Source: Sitta carolinensis
Taxonomy: Eukaryota > Chordata > Aves > Passeriformes > Sittidae
Length of the DNA: 64,000 nucleotides
Direction: 5' to 3'
NCBI GenBank assembly: GCA_032173965.1
Contig: CM063294.1
Coordinates: forward strand, 7,920,452-7,984,451
The notes beneath the pieces were generated by a model. It was not told the origin of the DNA, made no database searches, and saw nothing but the letters and a program-made list of their open reading frames with translations. Positions within the stretch are counted from its first letter, which is position 1, and each line of letters begins with the position of its first letter. A program made the translations under genes and the position numbers. Of the stretch, positions 32,580 through 44,275 are shown piece by piece.

Positions 32580-34941
32580 TATGCAAACGTGCCAAAATCC
32601 CCACTGACTGTGCCCTGCAGATTCCTTCAAATGTGCCAAAATCCCCACTGACTGTGCCCTGCAGATTCCTTCAAATGTGCCAAAATCCCCACTGACTGTG
32701 CCCTGCACATTCCCACAGCTCTGCCAGCAATGCCCACTGCCTGTTCCCTGCACATTCCCACCGCTCTGCCAGCTATCCCAGTGCCAGCAATGCCCACTGC
32801 CTGTTCCCTGCACATTCCCACCGCTCTGCCAGCTATCCCCAGTGCCAGCAATGCCCATGACCGTGCCCTGCACATTCCCACCGCTCTGCCAGCTATCCCC
32901 AGTGCCAGCAATGCCCACTGCCTGTGCCCTGCACATTCCCACCGCTCTGCCAGCTATCCCCAGTGCCAGCAATGCCACTGACTGTGCCTGCACATTCCCA
33001 CCGCTCTGCCAGCTATCCCCAGTGCCAGCAATGCCCACTGCCTGTTCCCTGCACATTCCCACCGCTCTGCCAGCTATCCCAGTGCCAGCAATGCCCACTG
33101 ACCGTGCCCTGCACATTCCCACAGCTCTGCCAGCTATCCCAGTGCCAGCAATGCCCACTGACTGTGCCCTGCACATTCCCACAGCTCTGCCAGCTATCCC
33201 CAGTGCCAGCAATGCCCACTGCCTGTTCCCTGCACATTCCCACAGCTCTGCCAGCTATCCCCAGTGCCAGCAATGCCCACTGACCGTGCCCTGCACATTC
33301 CCACCGCTCTGCCAGCTATCCCCAGTGCCAGCAATGCCCACTGACTGTGCCCTGCACATTCCCACAGCTCTGCCAGCTATCCCCAGTGCCAGCAATGCCC
33401 ACTGACCGTGCCCTGCACATTCCCACAGCTCTGCCAGCTATCCCCAGTGCCAGCAATGCCCACTGCCTGTGCCCTGCACATTCCCACAGCTCTGCCAGCT
33501 ATCCCCAGTGCCAGCAATGCCCACTGCCTGTTCCCTGCACATTCCCACCGCTCTGCCAGCTATCCCCAGTGCCAGCAATGCCCACTGACCGTGCCCTGCA
33601 CATTCCCACAGCTCTGCCAGCTATCCCCAGTGCCAGCAATGCCCACTGACTGTGCCCTGCACATTCCCACAGCTCTGCCAGCTATCCCCAGTGCCAGCAA
33701 TGCCCACTGACCGTGCCCTGCACATTCCCACCGCTCTGCCAGCTATCCCCAGTGCCAGCAATGCCCACTGACCGTGCCCTGCACATTCCCACCGCTCTGC
33801 CAGCTATCCCCAGTGCCAGCAATGCCCACTGCCTGTGCCCTGCACATTCCCACCGCTCTGCCAGCTATCCCCAGTGCCAGCAATGCCCACTGACTGTGCC
33901 CTGCACATTCCCACCGCTCTGCCAGCTATCCCCAGTGCCAGCAATGCCCACTGCCTGTTCCCTGCACATTCCCACCGCTCTGCCAGCTATCCCCAGTGCC
34001 AGCAATGCCCACTGACCGTGCCCTGCACATTCCCACAGCTCTGCCAGCTATCCCCAGTGCCAGCAATGCCCACTGACTGTGCCCTGCACATTCCCACAGC
34101 TCTGCCAGCTATCCCCAGTGCCAGCAATGCCCACTGACTGTGCCCTGCACATTCCCACAGCTCTGCCAGCTATCCCCAGTGCCAGCAATGCCCACTGACC
34201 GTGCCCTGCACATTCCCACAGCTCTGCCAGCTATCCCCAGTGCCAGCAATGCCCACTGACTGTGCCCTGCACATTCCCACAGCTCTGCCAGCTATCCCCA
34301 GTGCCAGCAATGCCCACTGACCGTGCCCTGCACATTCCCACAGCTCTGCCAGCTATCCCCAGTGCCAGCAATGCCCACTGCCTGTGCCCTGCACATTCCC
34401 ACAGCTCTGCCAGCTATCCCCAGTGCCAGCAATGCCCACTGCCTGTTCCCTGCACATTCCCACCGCTCTGCCAGCTATCCCCAGTGCCAGCAATGCCCAC
34501 TGACCGTGCCCTGCACATTCCCACAGCTCTGCCAGCTATCCCAGTGCCAGCAATGCCCACTGACTGTGCCCTGCACATTCCCACAGCTCTGCCAGCTATC
34601 CCCAGTGCCAGCAATGCCCACTGACCGTGCCCTGCACATTCCCACCGCTCTGCCAGCTATCCCCAGTGCCAGCAATGCCCACTGACCGTGCCCTGCACAT
34701 TCCCACCGCTCTGCCAGCTATCCCCAGTGCCAGCAATGCCCACTGACCGTGCCCTGCACATTCCCACCGCTCTGCCAGCTATCCCCAGTGCCAGCAATGC
34801 CCATGCCTGTTCCCTGCACATTCCCACCGCTCTGCCAGCTATCCCCAGTGCCAGCAATGCCCACTGCCTGTTCCCTGCACATTCCCACCGCTCTGCCAGC
34901 TATCCCCAGTGCCAGCAATGCCCACTGACCGTGCCCTGCTC
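32580..34941 (+). repeat. 61-bp minisatellite abutting the exon 3 acceptor, about 37 copies
   Basis: It begins with two or three 43-bp units (cccactgactgtgccctgca, gattccttcaaatgtgcc) at 32598-32700. A regular 61-bp array follows: cccactgaccgtgccctgca, cattcccacagctctgccag, ctatccccagtgccagcaat, g. Units vary mainly at two spots: ctgac or ctgcc, and ccacagctc or ccaccgctc. The last unit runs directly into the real exon 3 acceptor, sharing cccactgaccgtgccctgc with it. On the minus strand it encodes repetitive [14 protein letters not shown] sequence that is not a gene. Confidence 0.97.
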
Positions 34942-34951
34942 TCCCCTCCAG

Positions 34952-35349
34952 GTGCTCTCACCGAGTGTTACGATGAACTGGGCAACCGCTACCAGCTGCC
35001 CGTCTACTGCCTGGCCCCACCCATCAACATGATCGAGGAGAAGGGTGACCTGGAGACTCTGGATATCCCTGACCCCCCTCCCAACTCCGGGCACGAGTGC
35101 CAGCTCCGCCTGCGCCTGTCCACGGGCAAAGACCTGAAGCTGCTGGTGCGCAGCATGGACACCGTGTACCACATGAAGCGGCGGCTGCACGCCGTGGAGG
35201 GAGTGGAGCCGGGCAGCCAGCGCTGGTTCTTCTCTGGGAGGCCCCTGGCAGACAAAATGAAACTGGAGGAGCTGAAAATCCCAAAGGACTACGTGGTGCA
35301 AGTCATCGTGAGCCAGCCCTTAGCAAATCCCACCCCGGTGGAAAACTGA
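34952..35349 (+). CDS. UBTD2: UBTD2 exon 3: linker, ubiquitin-like domain and stop
   Basis: The last coding exon encodes residues 103-234. The acceptor ctcccctccag|gt completes the Gly codon begun in exon 2. The segment [20 protein letters not shown] is the conserved family linker. Residues about 150-225 form the C-terminal ubiquitin-like fold ([16 protein letters not shown] through [10 protein letters not shown] to [12 protein letters not shown]). The protein ends NPTPVEN before TGA at 35347, and with a 23-residue exon 1 product the total is 234 residues, the usual UBTD2 length. There is no C-terminal Gly-Gly, so the domain acts as a built-in interaction module rather than a conjugated modifier. 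The C-terminus and the EEKG...LETLDIP linker distinguish it from UBTD1. No frameshift or premature stop is present. Confidence 0.98.
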
Positions 35350-37239
35350 ATTTCCGCTCGGTTGTTGGGGTTCTCCTCTCTCCTGCGTCTCTGTTGTGGG
35401 GTTTGGTTTCACTGGCCTCTCTTCTGGTTTTTTTTTTGGTTTTTTTTTTGGGGAGGTTGTCCTGCTCGTGGATGGGTTGCAAGGAATGACCAGCAAAAAT
35501 TCCATCTGTGATGGAGATCTGCAAAAACTTAGGAATGTGACCTGGCCTCTGGGGTTTGCCTGATCTCGTACCGAACACGACAGCAGGAGGAACGGGGCAG
35601 GGACACAGGAGGGGAAGGGAAAAGAGGGAGGGAAGAGATTATCCACTCAACACAGACAACGATCCTGAAACTATCAGTGGTGTCCTGATCCATGAGGCCA
35701 GAGCAGCAGAGAGCACTTTTATTTAAAAACCAACTTGAACACAAATCAGTGTATCAGCAGCACACAGAGCTCCTGCAGCAAGCAGCAGTGCCAGGGATCC
35801 CTCGGGCTGTGCCCAGGCTCTGACAGGACCCAGCCAGCCCGGGGCACTGGGGCTGGGCTGGGCTTTGCCCTCTGGCAGCTCCTGGCGATGCTCAGAGCGA
35901 GCAGTTGTACATTCCAAGGTGGCAGTGCAGCCCCAGGCAATAACTCAGCCCTGTCTGAACTGTTGTGTACTGTAATTCACTGCTCCAGCACTGACAGCCT
36001 CAGCTCCTGCCCCCACCAAGGCTGGGGATTCCTGCCCTTCCCAGCCCAGGGCGAGCTCCAGCATCCCAGGCCGGGTGACTGTGGATCCCCCAGGGTGGGG
36101 ATGGCAGCTCCCCACGCTGCCCCCGCGGCACAGGGCTGGCAGGTGACGAGCAGCACACCCTGGGCACCTTCTGGGGTGGCCCTGGGAGCCACCAGTGTGG
36201 GGCTCTGGTGGCCTCACCGTGGGCTGTCCCTTCAGGATGGAGCAGGAGCCCTTGCAGCAGGTGACAAATCCTTTTCTAGGCTCAAAGCCCCTCTTGGGGT
36301 TGGGGGATCCCCTTTGTTCCCCCAGCTTTGAGCCCTGCCTTTGGGGGACAGCAAAGCTCTGCTCTTTTCATCATCATTTCTGTTTGCTTGGCGTTTAAGC
36401 CAGCAGTGAAATCACTTCTTCCAAAGTCAAATGTGCTCTTAATATGGGAATAGCAAATTTTATTTTTTTTTCCTGGTTTCTGGTTTTGCTCTGTGAATTA
36501 AGTGAAACTGGGGGGGTTCCCTTGACAGTTTTCGACTCCTGCTCCTTCAGTAATTCCATAAAAATCAAATTTCTGGTGCTCAGAAGCTCTGAGGGAGTTC
36601 TTGCACCAGAGTCAGGATGATCAGGGACATCCCAGCAGGTAGAAACAGAATTTCATGGAAGGTTGGGAACCAGAGCCACATTTTGTTTGCAATTCTCACC
36701 CCACCCAGCTTTTTTTGGTCCTCATTTTGTATCAAACCTCTGGGTTTCTGACAGCTCCACTGACCCCACTTGGTCCAGGGTGCCTGAAGTGCAGAGGCAG
36801 AGCTGTCAAAAGGAAAATGAGTTCCCTGTTCTCATAATCACCAAAGTGACTTGCTTTACTTTGCTTTTTTTCTCCTTTTTCCCTTTATTTTTAAAGGTGA
36901 AAGTGAGCTGATCAACCTAGAACAAGTTTTCTATTGTGGAGTTTTTTTAAAGCAAATTTGATTTACTCTACTCGAGGTTTTTTTGCAGCCAAATCTTTTG
37001 CATTCCAGGGGAGGGGGAAATATTTGCTACAAAAACAAGTCCAAAATCTCTCTTGGGTTTTCTCTGGGCAAAGGATGGGTTCATGCCAGGAAGACACTAC
37101 TTGTCTTAAAAGGCATCATTTATATGTCTGGATAAATGCTCCTTATGGTGTCACTTCCCTGCAGACCCTCCTGGACAGGGGGGAAATTCTTATGGATTAA
37201 GAAGGAGCAAATCTGGAGCTGTGAACACTAAAACACCAC

Positions 37240-37305
37240 TTTTTTTTTTTTTTTTTTTTTTATTATTATTTTTGTAGGATCCTTTTTTATTATTATTATT
37301 ATTTT
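37240..37305 (+). repeat. T-run and TTA microsatellite
   Basis: A T-run at 37240-37261 is followed by (tta)n blocks to 37305. Confidence 0.9.
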
Positions 37306-38009
37306 CTCTGTTTTCACTGAGGCAATTTGTCACCAGGTGCTGCTTTTGAGATGTCAGGGCTGGGATTGCTCCTTCTTTCCCTCTCTCCCCCTGAGCTGGA
37401 AAAGGCTCAGTTTTCTGACACTGTTGCAGATGATCATGCTTTGTATTAATTGCTTTTATTGCAGGGAGAAAAGGTGATGCTCTGAAGGCCAAGTTGTGAG
37501 TGGGTTCTCAGTAGAACAGAGACTTTGTTCATGAAAATTCTCTTGAACAGCCTCCCCCTCCTTAATCACATATCAAAACCTGCCAGAATTCAGTGGTGAA
37601 ATGCTTTTAGAGGTGACAGTGAGGAGTTTGACCCTCTCTGTATGAAGTGACAGCAGTACTGAGCACATACTCTGCACAAACACCATTTTACAAGATTTCT
37701 ATTAGGAAAGAATTTAAAATTTCAAAATACCTGTTAAAAATATCAGTAGCAAGCTGTAAAAGGCACATGGCTGACGGGGCCATGTACAGAACTGGAAAGT
37801 GTGACAGAACAGAGAACATTTGTGTCTCGAATTTGATGGAGTTTGCCCCTAAAAGTTGGGGTTTGGTGCAGATTCCAGTGTGGGGAGAAGGCTGTGAGTG
37901 TGGGATGAGTTTTGGGGCAGAGGGGGGGGGTCCCCTGAGGGAGGAGAATTTATTTGAGTGCAGGGCATGGCTGAGGTGGCACAAATCAGGGGCTCTCCTG
38001 TGCTTGGGA

Positions 38010-38342
38010 GAGGGTGGGGAACCCTGGAGAGGATGGAGAGCCTCAGGAGAGGATGGAGAACCTCAGGAGAGGATGGGGAACCTCAGGAGAGGGTGGGGAA
38101 CCTCAGGAGAGGGTGGAGAGCTCCAGGGAGGATGGGGAACCCCCAGAGAGGATGGAGAGCCTCAGGAGAGGATGGGGAACTCCAGGAAAGGCTGGGTGAC
38201 CCCAGGAGAGGATGGAGAGCCTCAGGAGAGGATGGGGAACCCCAGGAGAGGATGGGGAACCCCAGGAAAGGCTGGGTGACCCCAGAGAGGGTGGGTGACC
38301 CCAGGAGAGGATGGAGAGCCCCAGGAGAGGATGGAGAACCCC
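38010..38342 (+). repeat. 20-bp purine-rich minisatellite, about 16 copies
   Basis: The unit gaggatggggaacctcagga repeats in exact 20-bp register, with gagagcctcagga and gaaccccagga variants. It lies in the probable UBTD2 3'UTR. Frames that look like RGWGTSGEDGEPQ repeats are artefacts. Confidence 0.95.
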
Positions 38343-39198
38343 TGGCCTGCAGCAGAGGGTGCTGCCAGCCTGTCCTGGCTGGGTTTTGGCTCTTGGGTGC
38401 TGTCCCCACCCTCAGCCCCTGGGCTGTAGCACAGTTCGAACACAGCTCACGACTCAAGCGAGGAGGAATCAGTCTGGGCTTTGTGAATTCCCCCCCATCA
38501 GCCCTCTGTGCCATTCCTGGCTGGGAGCTGATGCCAGGAGAACCTTTTTTTTTGACCCAGTCAGTGACAGCTCTGTTTGACACAGCTCTTGACTTTTCTA
38601 CTCTCCCTTGTCCCTTCTGCCCGAGCCAGAAGGCAGGACCTGGTGCAGGTCACACTCCTGAACAGCTTGAAGGGCAGAGAGGCACAAACACCTGAGCAGG
38701 GAGCCCCCAAAAAATCCCCAGGTGTGCTGCAGGTCCATTGGGGACCCTGCAGAAGGATGCTCAGGGTCTCCTTCCCCACCCCAATGACAGCTGCTCCCCC
38801 ACATGTCCCTGCCTGCCTGGGGGCACCTTTTGGGGTGCTCCACACTAAACACAGCTCCATTCCCTGAAAGCCTTTGCTCCTCTGGAGCTGGGGAATGTTT
38901 TGGAAAAAGAAAAAATTTGGAAAATTACAACTTGGTGTTGTAATAAGTTAGGTTTTTAATAGACACCCTAAATTCGGGGTGTAACAACAGCAAAAAACCC
39001 TCAGCCTGGGAGCAACCAAACCAAGCCCAGCTTTTCTTTGCCTTCCAGGGAAAGTTTGGGGAGGAGAGGAAAGGAAAGAGGGAATCTTTGGAGCAACTGT
39101 GCATAATGTTTGGTGAAGGTCAATGATAACTTGATAAAATATTGCTGTAGTGTGATGTGCTTCTGCATATATATCCATTGCTAGTAAATAATGTAAAA

Positions 39199-39223
39199 CT
39201 TTTTTTTTTTTTTTTTTTTTTTT
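39199..39223 (+). repeat. T homopolymer
   Basis: A run of about 25 T follows gtaaaac. It is preceded by an AT-rich, UTR-like stretch with tatatatcc and aaataatg. Confidence 0.9.
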
Positions 39224-39468
39224 GGGAAAGTATTAAAAATACTCTTTTGTTACAATGGTGGGATGCTTTTAGCCATGGAGTTCTGGGAGCATTTTTGCTG
39301 TGTAGGTGTTGACAAAGTGAATGCTGAACGTTTCTCCATGTCTGTGATGCTTCAGAAATGGAAGGGGCCACTGCATTTCTGGCTCTGGAGCTCTCTTTTC
39401 CAAACTTTTCCATGTTCCTGTACAGACATCTGAGACCCTGCACCTTATGCAGAGAATGTTTACATTTA

Positions 39469-39489
39469 AAAAAAAAAAAAAAAAAAAAA
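39469..39489 (+). repeat. A homopolymer followed by T-rich tract
   Basis: About 21 A, then gg and T-runs to 39511. Another T-rich tract lies at 39582-39612. Confidence 0.9.
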
Positions 39490-40519
39490 GGATTTTTTTT
39501 TTCTTTTTTTTGGCTTTTATCCCTGTGCTGCTCAGATCCTGTTACTTTGAAATGAAAGTAGTCTCTGTTAGAAAAAGGGGCTTTTTTTTTTTTTTAATTT
39601 TTAATTTTTTTGCCTTTCCCTGTAATCAAAACCCTCCTGGATTGTGGCTGGAAGCTTGGACTCTTCTGGAGTGGGATTAGAGGTGCTGCAGAAAGGTGTT
39701 TTAAAAACCACCCTGCCTTGGCTGTGAGGATGAGCTGCATCTTCCTTGGAAAACACCAAATCCTGCTCCTACACCTCTGGAAGTCGTGGCTGCCTTGCAG
39801 ATTCCCTGGGAAACCTCGGGCTCGGGTTTGCCAGCACCCCCAGTGGGGTTCCCTGCCCAAATGCTGAATGTCCTGCTGGTCCCTCTGCAGCCACAGACAC
39901 TGGAGATGCTCTGGATGCACAAAGCTGCTCCCAGGGTTCCCTGCCCAGGAATTCTTTGGGATTGCTGAGTCCTGCAGGTGCCTCTCCTCTCCCCAATCCC
40001 TGGATCCTCCACAGGGGATGGAGGCTCTCCTTCCCAAGGCAGCCCTGAGCCTACAGCAGGCAGGCAGCTGGAAAAAGGAGATATTTTAACCAAAAGGCTT
40101 CTTCAACTGGACTTGGAGACTTCTCCCCCCGCCGTGTCTGCTGGATTTTCCATGGAGAATTTGTGCCGACCCTCGGAGCAGGAGGAGCTCTGGATTTGTG
40201 CACACGAGGAGCACTCAGAGCCACGGGGCCCAGAGACAGCTTCACATCCTGACTCCTGCCTTAAAACCTCCTGCTCAGCCTGAGCTCCAGAGAACCCTGC
40301 CCCTGCTCAGTCCCAGATCCCTTTGCCTTTGGGGGTTTTTTTTCCGTCAGGAAACCGCCATCCGCTCCAAAGGCTGGAGACAATTCCAGGCAACGGGAAC
40401 CACAAAGGGACTGGAGCTGGTGGCTTCGTTCAGCCAAGGGGCTGCTCTTGGCTTAACCCCTCATTCGTGCCTCTCAAGGCCAGGGAATGTTTCAGAAGAG
40501 GTGGATTTGGGCAGCGCTG

Positions 40520-41275
40520 GCACCTGGAGACACCTGGAGACACCTGGTGATGTTTGGTGACACCTGGTGACACCTGGTGATGTTTGGTGACACCTGGAGA
40601 CACCTGGTGATGTTTGGTGACATTTGGTGATGTTTGGTGACACCTGGAGACACCTGGTGATGTTTGGTGACACCTGGAGACACCTGGAGACACCTGCTGA
40701 TGTTTAGTGACATTTGATGACACCTGGTGATGTTTGGTGACATTTGGTGACACCTAATGACATTTGGAGACATTTGGTGACACCTGGTGATGTTTGGTGA
40801 CACCTGGAGACAGTTGGTGACACCTGCTGATGTTTGGTGACACCTGGTGACACCTGGAGATGTTTGGTGACACCTGGTGATGTTTGGTGATACTTGGTGA
40901 CACCTGGAGACACTTGGTGACACTTGAAGACACCTGGTGACACCTGGAGACACTTGGTGACGTTTGGTGACACCTGGTGATGTTTGGTGACATTTGGTGA
41001 CACCTAATGACATTTGGACACATTTGATGACACCTGGTGACATTTGGTGACACCTGGAGACACCTGGTGAAGTTTGATGGCACCTAGAGACACCTGGTGA
41101 TGTTCGATGCCACTTGGTGACAATTGGTGACTCCTGATGATGTTTGGTGACATTTGGTGACACCTGGTGCCACTTGGTGCCACTTGGTGCCACCTGGTGA
41201 TGTTTGGTGACATTTGGTGACACCTAATGACATTTGGAGACATTTGGTGCCACCCGGTGCCACCCGGTGCCACTT
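40520..41275 (+). repeat. decamer minisatellite (CACCTGGTGA / TGTTTGGTGA)
   Basis: About 75 decamers in exact 10-bp register, drawn from cacctggtga, cacctggaga, tgtttggtga, catttggtga and cacttggtga. I count 29 CACCTG words. It lies just upstream of the likely poly(A) signal. On the minus strand it reads as SPNVTKHHQVSP-like repeats, not a gene. Confidence 0.96.
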
Positions 41276-41376
41276 TGCCTCCGCGTGCTCTGAGCAAGGG
41301 GCTGGGCTCTGCCTCCTCTCTGCCTCATGGGAATGGCTTTCAAAGATGGCTGGTACCATCAAATTTGTACTTCTTG

Positions 41377-41382
41377 AATAAA
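41377..41382 (+). terminator. UBTD2: candidate UBTD2 poly(A) signal
   Basis: A canonical AATAAA has a GT-rich downstream element at 41413-41430. A further AATAAA at 41791-41796 is a possible alternative with no comparable GT-rich region. Confidence 0.5.
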
Positions 41383-41399
41383 TACTTTCATTTTTATGG

Positions 41400-42430
41400 T
41401 AAAGCTGCTGCCCTGTGTGTGTTTGTGCCGTGGGATTCACCTTCCCATCCCTTGGCATTTGGGGCTGCCCCAGGGATGGGGGAATTCCAGGGATGGGGTT
41501 GTTTCTTTCCACTCTAACACTTTTAGAATCAAATATTTCTCTCAAACAGATTTTTTTTTTTTTTTTAATATTTTTCCCTTCCCTGTCCAGGGTAGAATTC
41601 CAGAATTCCAATTTTATCCTGCTTTATTCCAAACTGCTTTATGGGTTTTTATCTGGGGCTTTATTAACACCACCCAGGTTATTTCCAGACTGATAAATTA
41701 TTTCTTACCCTAGAAAAGATCTTTTACTGCTATAGAGCAAACCACCCTGAATTTGAACGCTGTGCAAATTTCCTGTATTTATCACAAAAAAATAAACATT
41801 TTTCCCCCCCAAACACACATTTAAAAAATAAAAATAATCCTGGCCACGCCTTAAAAAACACACTCAATACTTTTTTTGCTATTTAAATTTCTTTTGGCTG
41901 GGAGCTGGAATCCTCCCGTTTCTCTGCTACCCCTAAGGGACACATTTGAAGGTGAATTTGAAGTTTCCTCTTGCAGCCAAGGTGTGAAATCCGTGGAGAA
42001 TTCAGGGCCTGGAGCTGTGCCTGGCTCTGGGGATCAGCTCCTTGCTGAACAAAAATAATGGATCTGGCTAATTGTCCTGTAATTACATTCCCTGACACTT
42101 TGTCTTAATTCAGGTCAGCACTTTTATAGTCTTGATTAACTAGCTGAGGTATCAGAGGAGGAGGAATAATTCTTTGTAGGCCACAGCTAAATATTTCCAT
42201 TTTTAAAAAAATAAAATTCAGGTAATCAGAATAATTTCACTGTAGGATTTGGGATGGGAGTTACAAACAAACAAAGGTTTGCTTTTCCTGGAAATTTTCC
42301 CTTTACAGTTGTAAAAATACATAATTTGTATTCCTTTTATATCCTGTAGTGTCTTTTAATTTATCCATATTCCCCTTTTTTTAACAGATATTCATAAAAT
42401 ACAAGGTGCAAAGCCTTGCATGCAGCAATT
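41400..42430. other. intergenic sequence, no gene seen
   Basis: AT-rich from 41700 to 41880. In mammals EFCAB9 lies in this interval, but no EF-hand-like coding stretch is visible on either strand. Confidence 0.5.
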
Positions 42431-42560
42431 CCAGAAAATCACAGGATGCTGTGGGTTGGAGGGGACCTTAAAAATGTCCCTTTTTCCATGGGCAGGGACA
42501 TTTTCCACTGTCCCAGACTCCAGACTGGGAGCAGTTCAGGGGAGGCCCTTGGAGGCTGGA
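42430..42560 (-). mobile_element. CR1 LINE fragment
   Basis: Antisense CR1 3' end: aaaatcacaggatgctgtgg, gttggaggggaccttaaaaa and gggcagggacattttccact. Confidence 0.75.
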
Positions 42561-43110
42561 ATTATTTCTGATTTAATTATTCCCTCCTGATTTAATTATT
42601 AATTTAATTATTAATTTAATTATTAATTGAATTATCCCCTCCTGCTGCAGTTTTTCCACGGGGGCTCCGTGGTGTCCCGGGCTGGGTGGGAGGTGAGAGA
42701 GGAACAAATCCCTGGGGTGAAGGGGAAATAATTAACAAAAACTGCCTCTCTCCACATGGCTTTAATTAGGGGGGCTCATTAAGGACGCCCAGGGCGTTTC
42801 CTGCTGCAGGGATTTAGGAGCCCAGTTTGCCCCAGTCCCACCAGTTCAGGGAGGAGGTGACACCAGCATCAATCCCTGCTGCTCCAACAGCTCTGGGATT
42901 TCTTCTTTGGAAATATGAAAATAAATATTTATTAGATCTATTTTACATTTGTAATATAACATAATGGAATATAACGTAATATTACATAATATTATCAACG
43001 TAATATAATAGTAATAATAATATTGTAAATATAATAATATATTTATAGTAAATTTATTTATTTATTTATAAATATAGAAATAAATAAATAAATAAATTTA
43101 TCCTCGGAGA
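42560..43110. repeat. AT-rich low-complexity patches
   Basis: (attaatttaatt)n lies at 42585-42640, and an AATAT/TTTA-rich block at 42910-43100 includes atttatttatttataaatat. Between them is ordinary intergenic sequence. Confidence 0.85.
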
Positions 43111-43242
43111 TTTAAACTTTGGGAATTGCTGCTGGCTGGGAGCTGAGCCCACGGGGTCAGGGGGTTGTGGGGCCGGGCTGTTCCTGGCTGCAGGATTCCC
43201 GGCACTCTGTCGGCAGTGGGAGGCTCTCCAGGATCCCTCTCT

Positions 43243-43247
<5 letters not shown>

Positions 43248-43296
<49 letters not shown>

Positions 43297-43312
43297 CTTT
43301 TTTTTTTTTTTT
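43248..43312 (+). repeat. long T homopolymer interrupted by GTGTGTGTGC
   Basis: T40, then gtgtgtgtgc, then T15. Open frames across it are artefacts. Confidence 0.95.
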
Positions 43313-43364
43313 CCTGCTTTTTTTCCAACCAGGAGACTGCGAACGTTCCGGCTTCCAACGCAGC

Positions 43365-43608
43365 AAAAAGACCCCAAATCCCGGCTCTCCTCTTTCCCCC
43401 AGAGACCCCAAATCCCGGCTCTCCTCTTTCCCCCAGAGACCCCAAATCCCGGCTCTCCTCTTTCCCCTAAAGACCCCAAATCCCGGCTCTCCTCTTTCCC
43501 CCAGAGACCCCAAATCCCGGCTCTCCTCTTTCCCCCAGAGACCCCAAATCCCGGCTCTCCTCTTTCCCCCAGAGACCCCAAATCCCGGCTCTCCTCCCTC
43601 CCCAGATT
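43365..43608 (+). repeat. 34-bp pyrimidine-rich minisatellite, seven copies
   Basis: The unit agaccccaaatcccggctct, cctctttcccccag has a 34-bp period (43444 to 43478). Copies are nearly identical. No gene. Confidence 0.96.
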
Positions 43609-43609
43609 T

Positions 43610-44275
43610 TCCCGACTGACCGGGATAAATCAACCCCGGTTTTCTCGGGCTCCTCCCGAGCCGGCGCACGGGACGAGGTGCAGATGTTGCGGCGATTCCC
43701 AACATCTGGATGTGGGGGAGGAGCCCTCGCAGCTGGAGCACAGCCCGTGCCGGAGCTGCTGGTACCCCCAGCACAGTCTGGGGCTGAAATCCTCATTTCG
43801 GGCGAGCCTGGCAGGGCTCTGGAGCTGTGCAGAGGATTTGGGGGGTTGGTACCTCCCCGAGCTGCCAACCCGGGACAGGGAATGCAGACCCTGCAGGGCT
43901 GAGCTGCAAAACACTGAATGGGTCAAAAAAAAGGAGAATTATCCATAAAAACAGCGACCAGAGGCCTGGCAGCAGGGAGTGATGTCCCTCAGTCCCTCGT
44001 GGGGCTGGAACAGGTGGGGATGCTCTGCAAGGGGCAGGATGTCCCGATTCCTTGATGTCCCGATTCCTTGATTCCTTGCTCTCCTTGATTTCCTTTATTC
44101 CTTGATTTTCTGATTCTTTGATTTCCTGGTTTCCTGCCCGGCCAGAGCCCGTGTCCACCAGGCAGCGCTCCCGTGCTGACAATAAAGGGGCACCTCCCTC
44201 TTCTCCCAGCAGGAAACGCCCCAATCCTGCCGTGGAGCCACGCAGGGCTGCTGCTGGGGGCTTTGGGGGATCTTT
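43610..44275. other. intergenic, moderately CpG-rich, no gene seen
   Basis: Short repeats of gtcccgattccttgat lie at 44040-44135. The CpG content near 43610-43700 is raised, but no exon is recognisable. Confidence 0.45.

Larger units (their letters stand above)
15902..34951 (+). other. UBTD2: UBTD2 intron 2 (19 kb)
   Basis: The donor is gtgagagc at 15902; the acceptor ctcccctccag ends at 34951. A tandem array sits at each end: G-rich 15-bp units from about 15915, and 61-bp units ending about 10 nt before the acceptor. CR1 and LTR fragments fill the middle. Confidence 0.95.
35350..41400 (+). other. UBTD2: probable UBTD2 3'UTR
   Basis: There is no coding signal after the UBTD2 stop. The best poly(A) signal before STK10 is AATAAA at 41377-41382, followed about 30 nt later by a GT-rich element (ctgtgtgtgtttgtgccg). 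That implies a 3'UTR of about 6 kb. Long AT-rich unique stretches at 37500-37830 and 39080-39460 look UTR-like. An ATTAAA at about 39231 could serve a shorter form. The assignment is inference; transcript data would settle it. Confidence 0.45.

Noticed and set aside
31554..33212. 552-codon minus-strand open frame
   Set aside because: It consists of two minisatellites (41-bp and 61-bp) plus linker. Repetitive composition, antisense inside an intron.
32580..34941. Regular spaced repeats resembling a CRISPR array
   Set aside because: Head-to-tail repeats without unique spacers, in an intron of a vertebrate gene.
34952..35349. UBTD1 rather than UBTD2
   Set aside because: The C-terminus NPTPVEN, the [12 protein letters not shown] start of exon 2 and the STK10 neighbour all fit UBTD2.
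40492..41223. 243-codon minus-strand frame of HHQVSPNVTK repeats
   Set aside because: Translation of the decamer array; no independent support.
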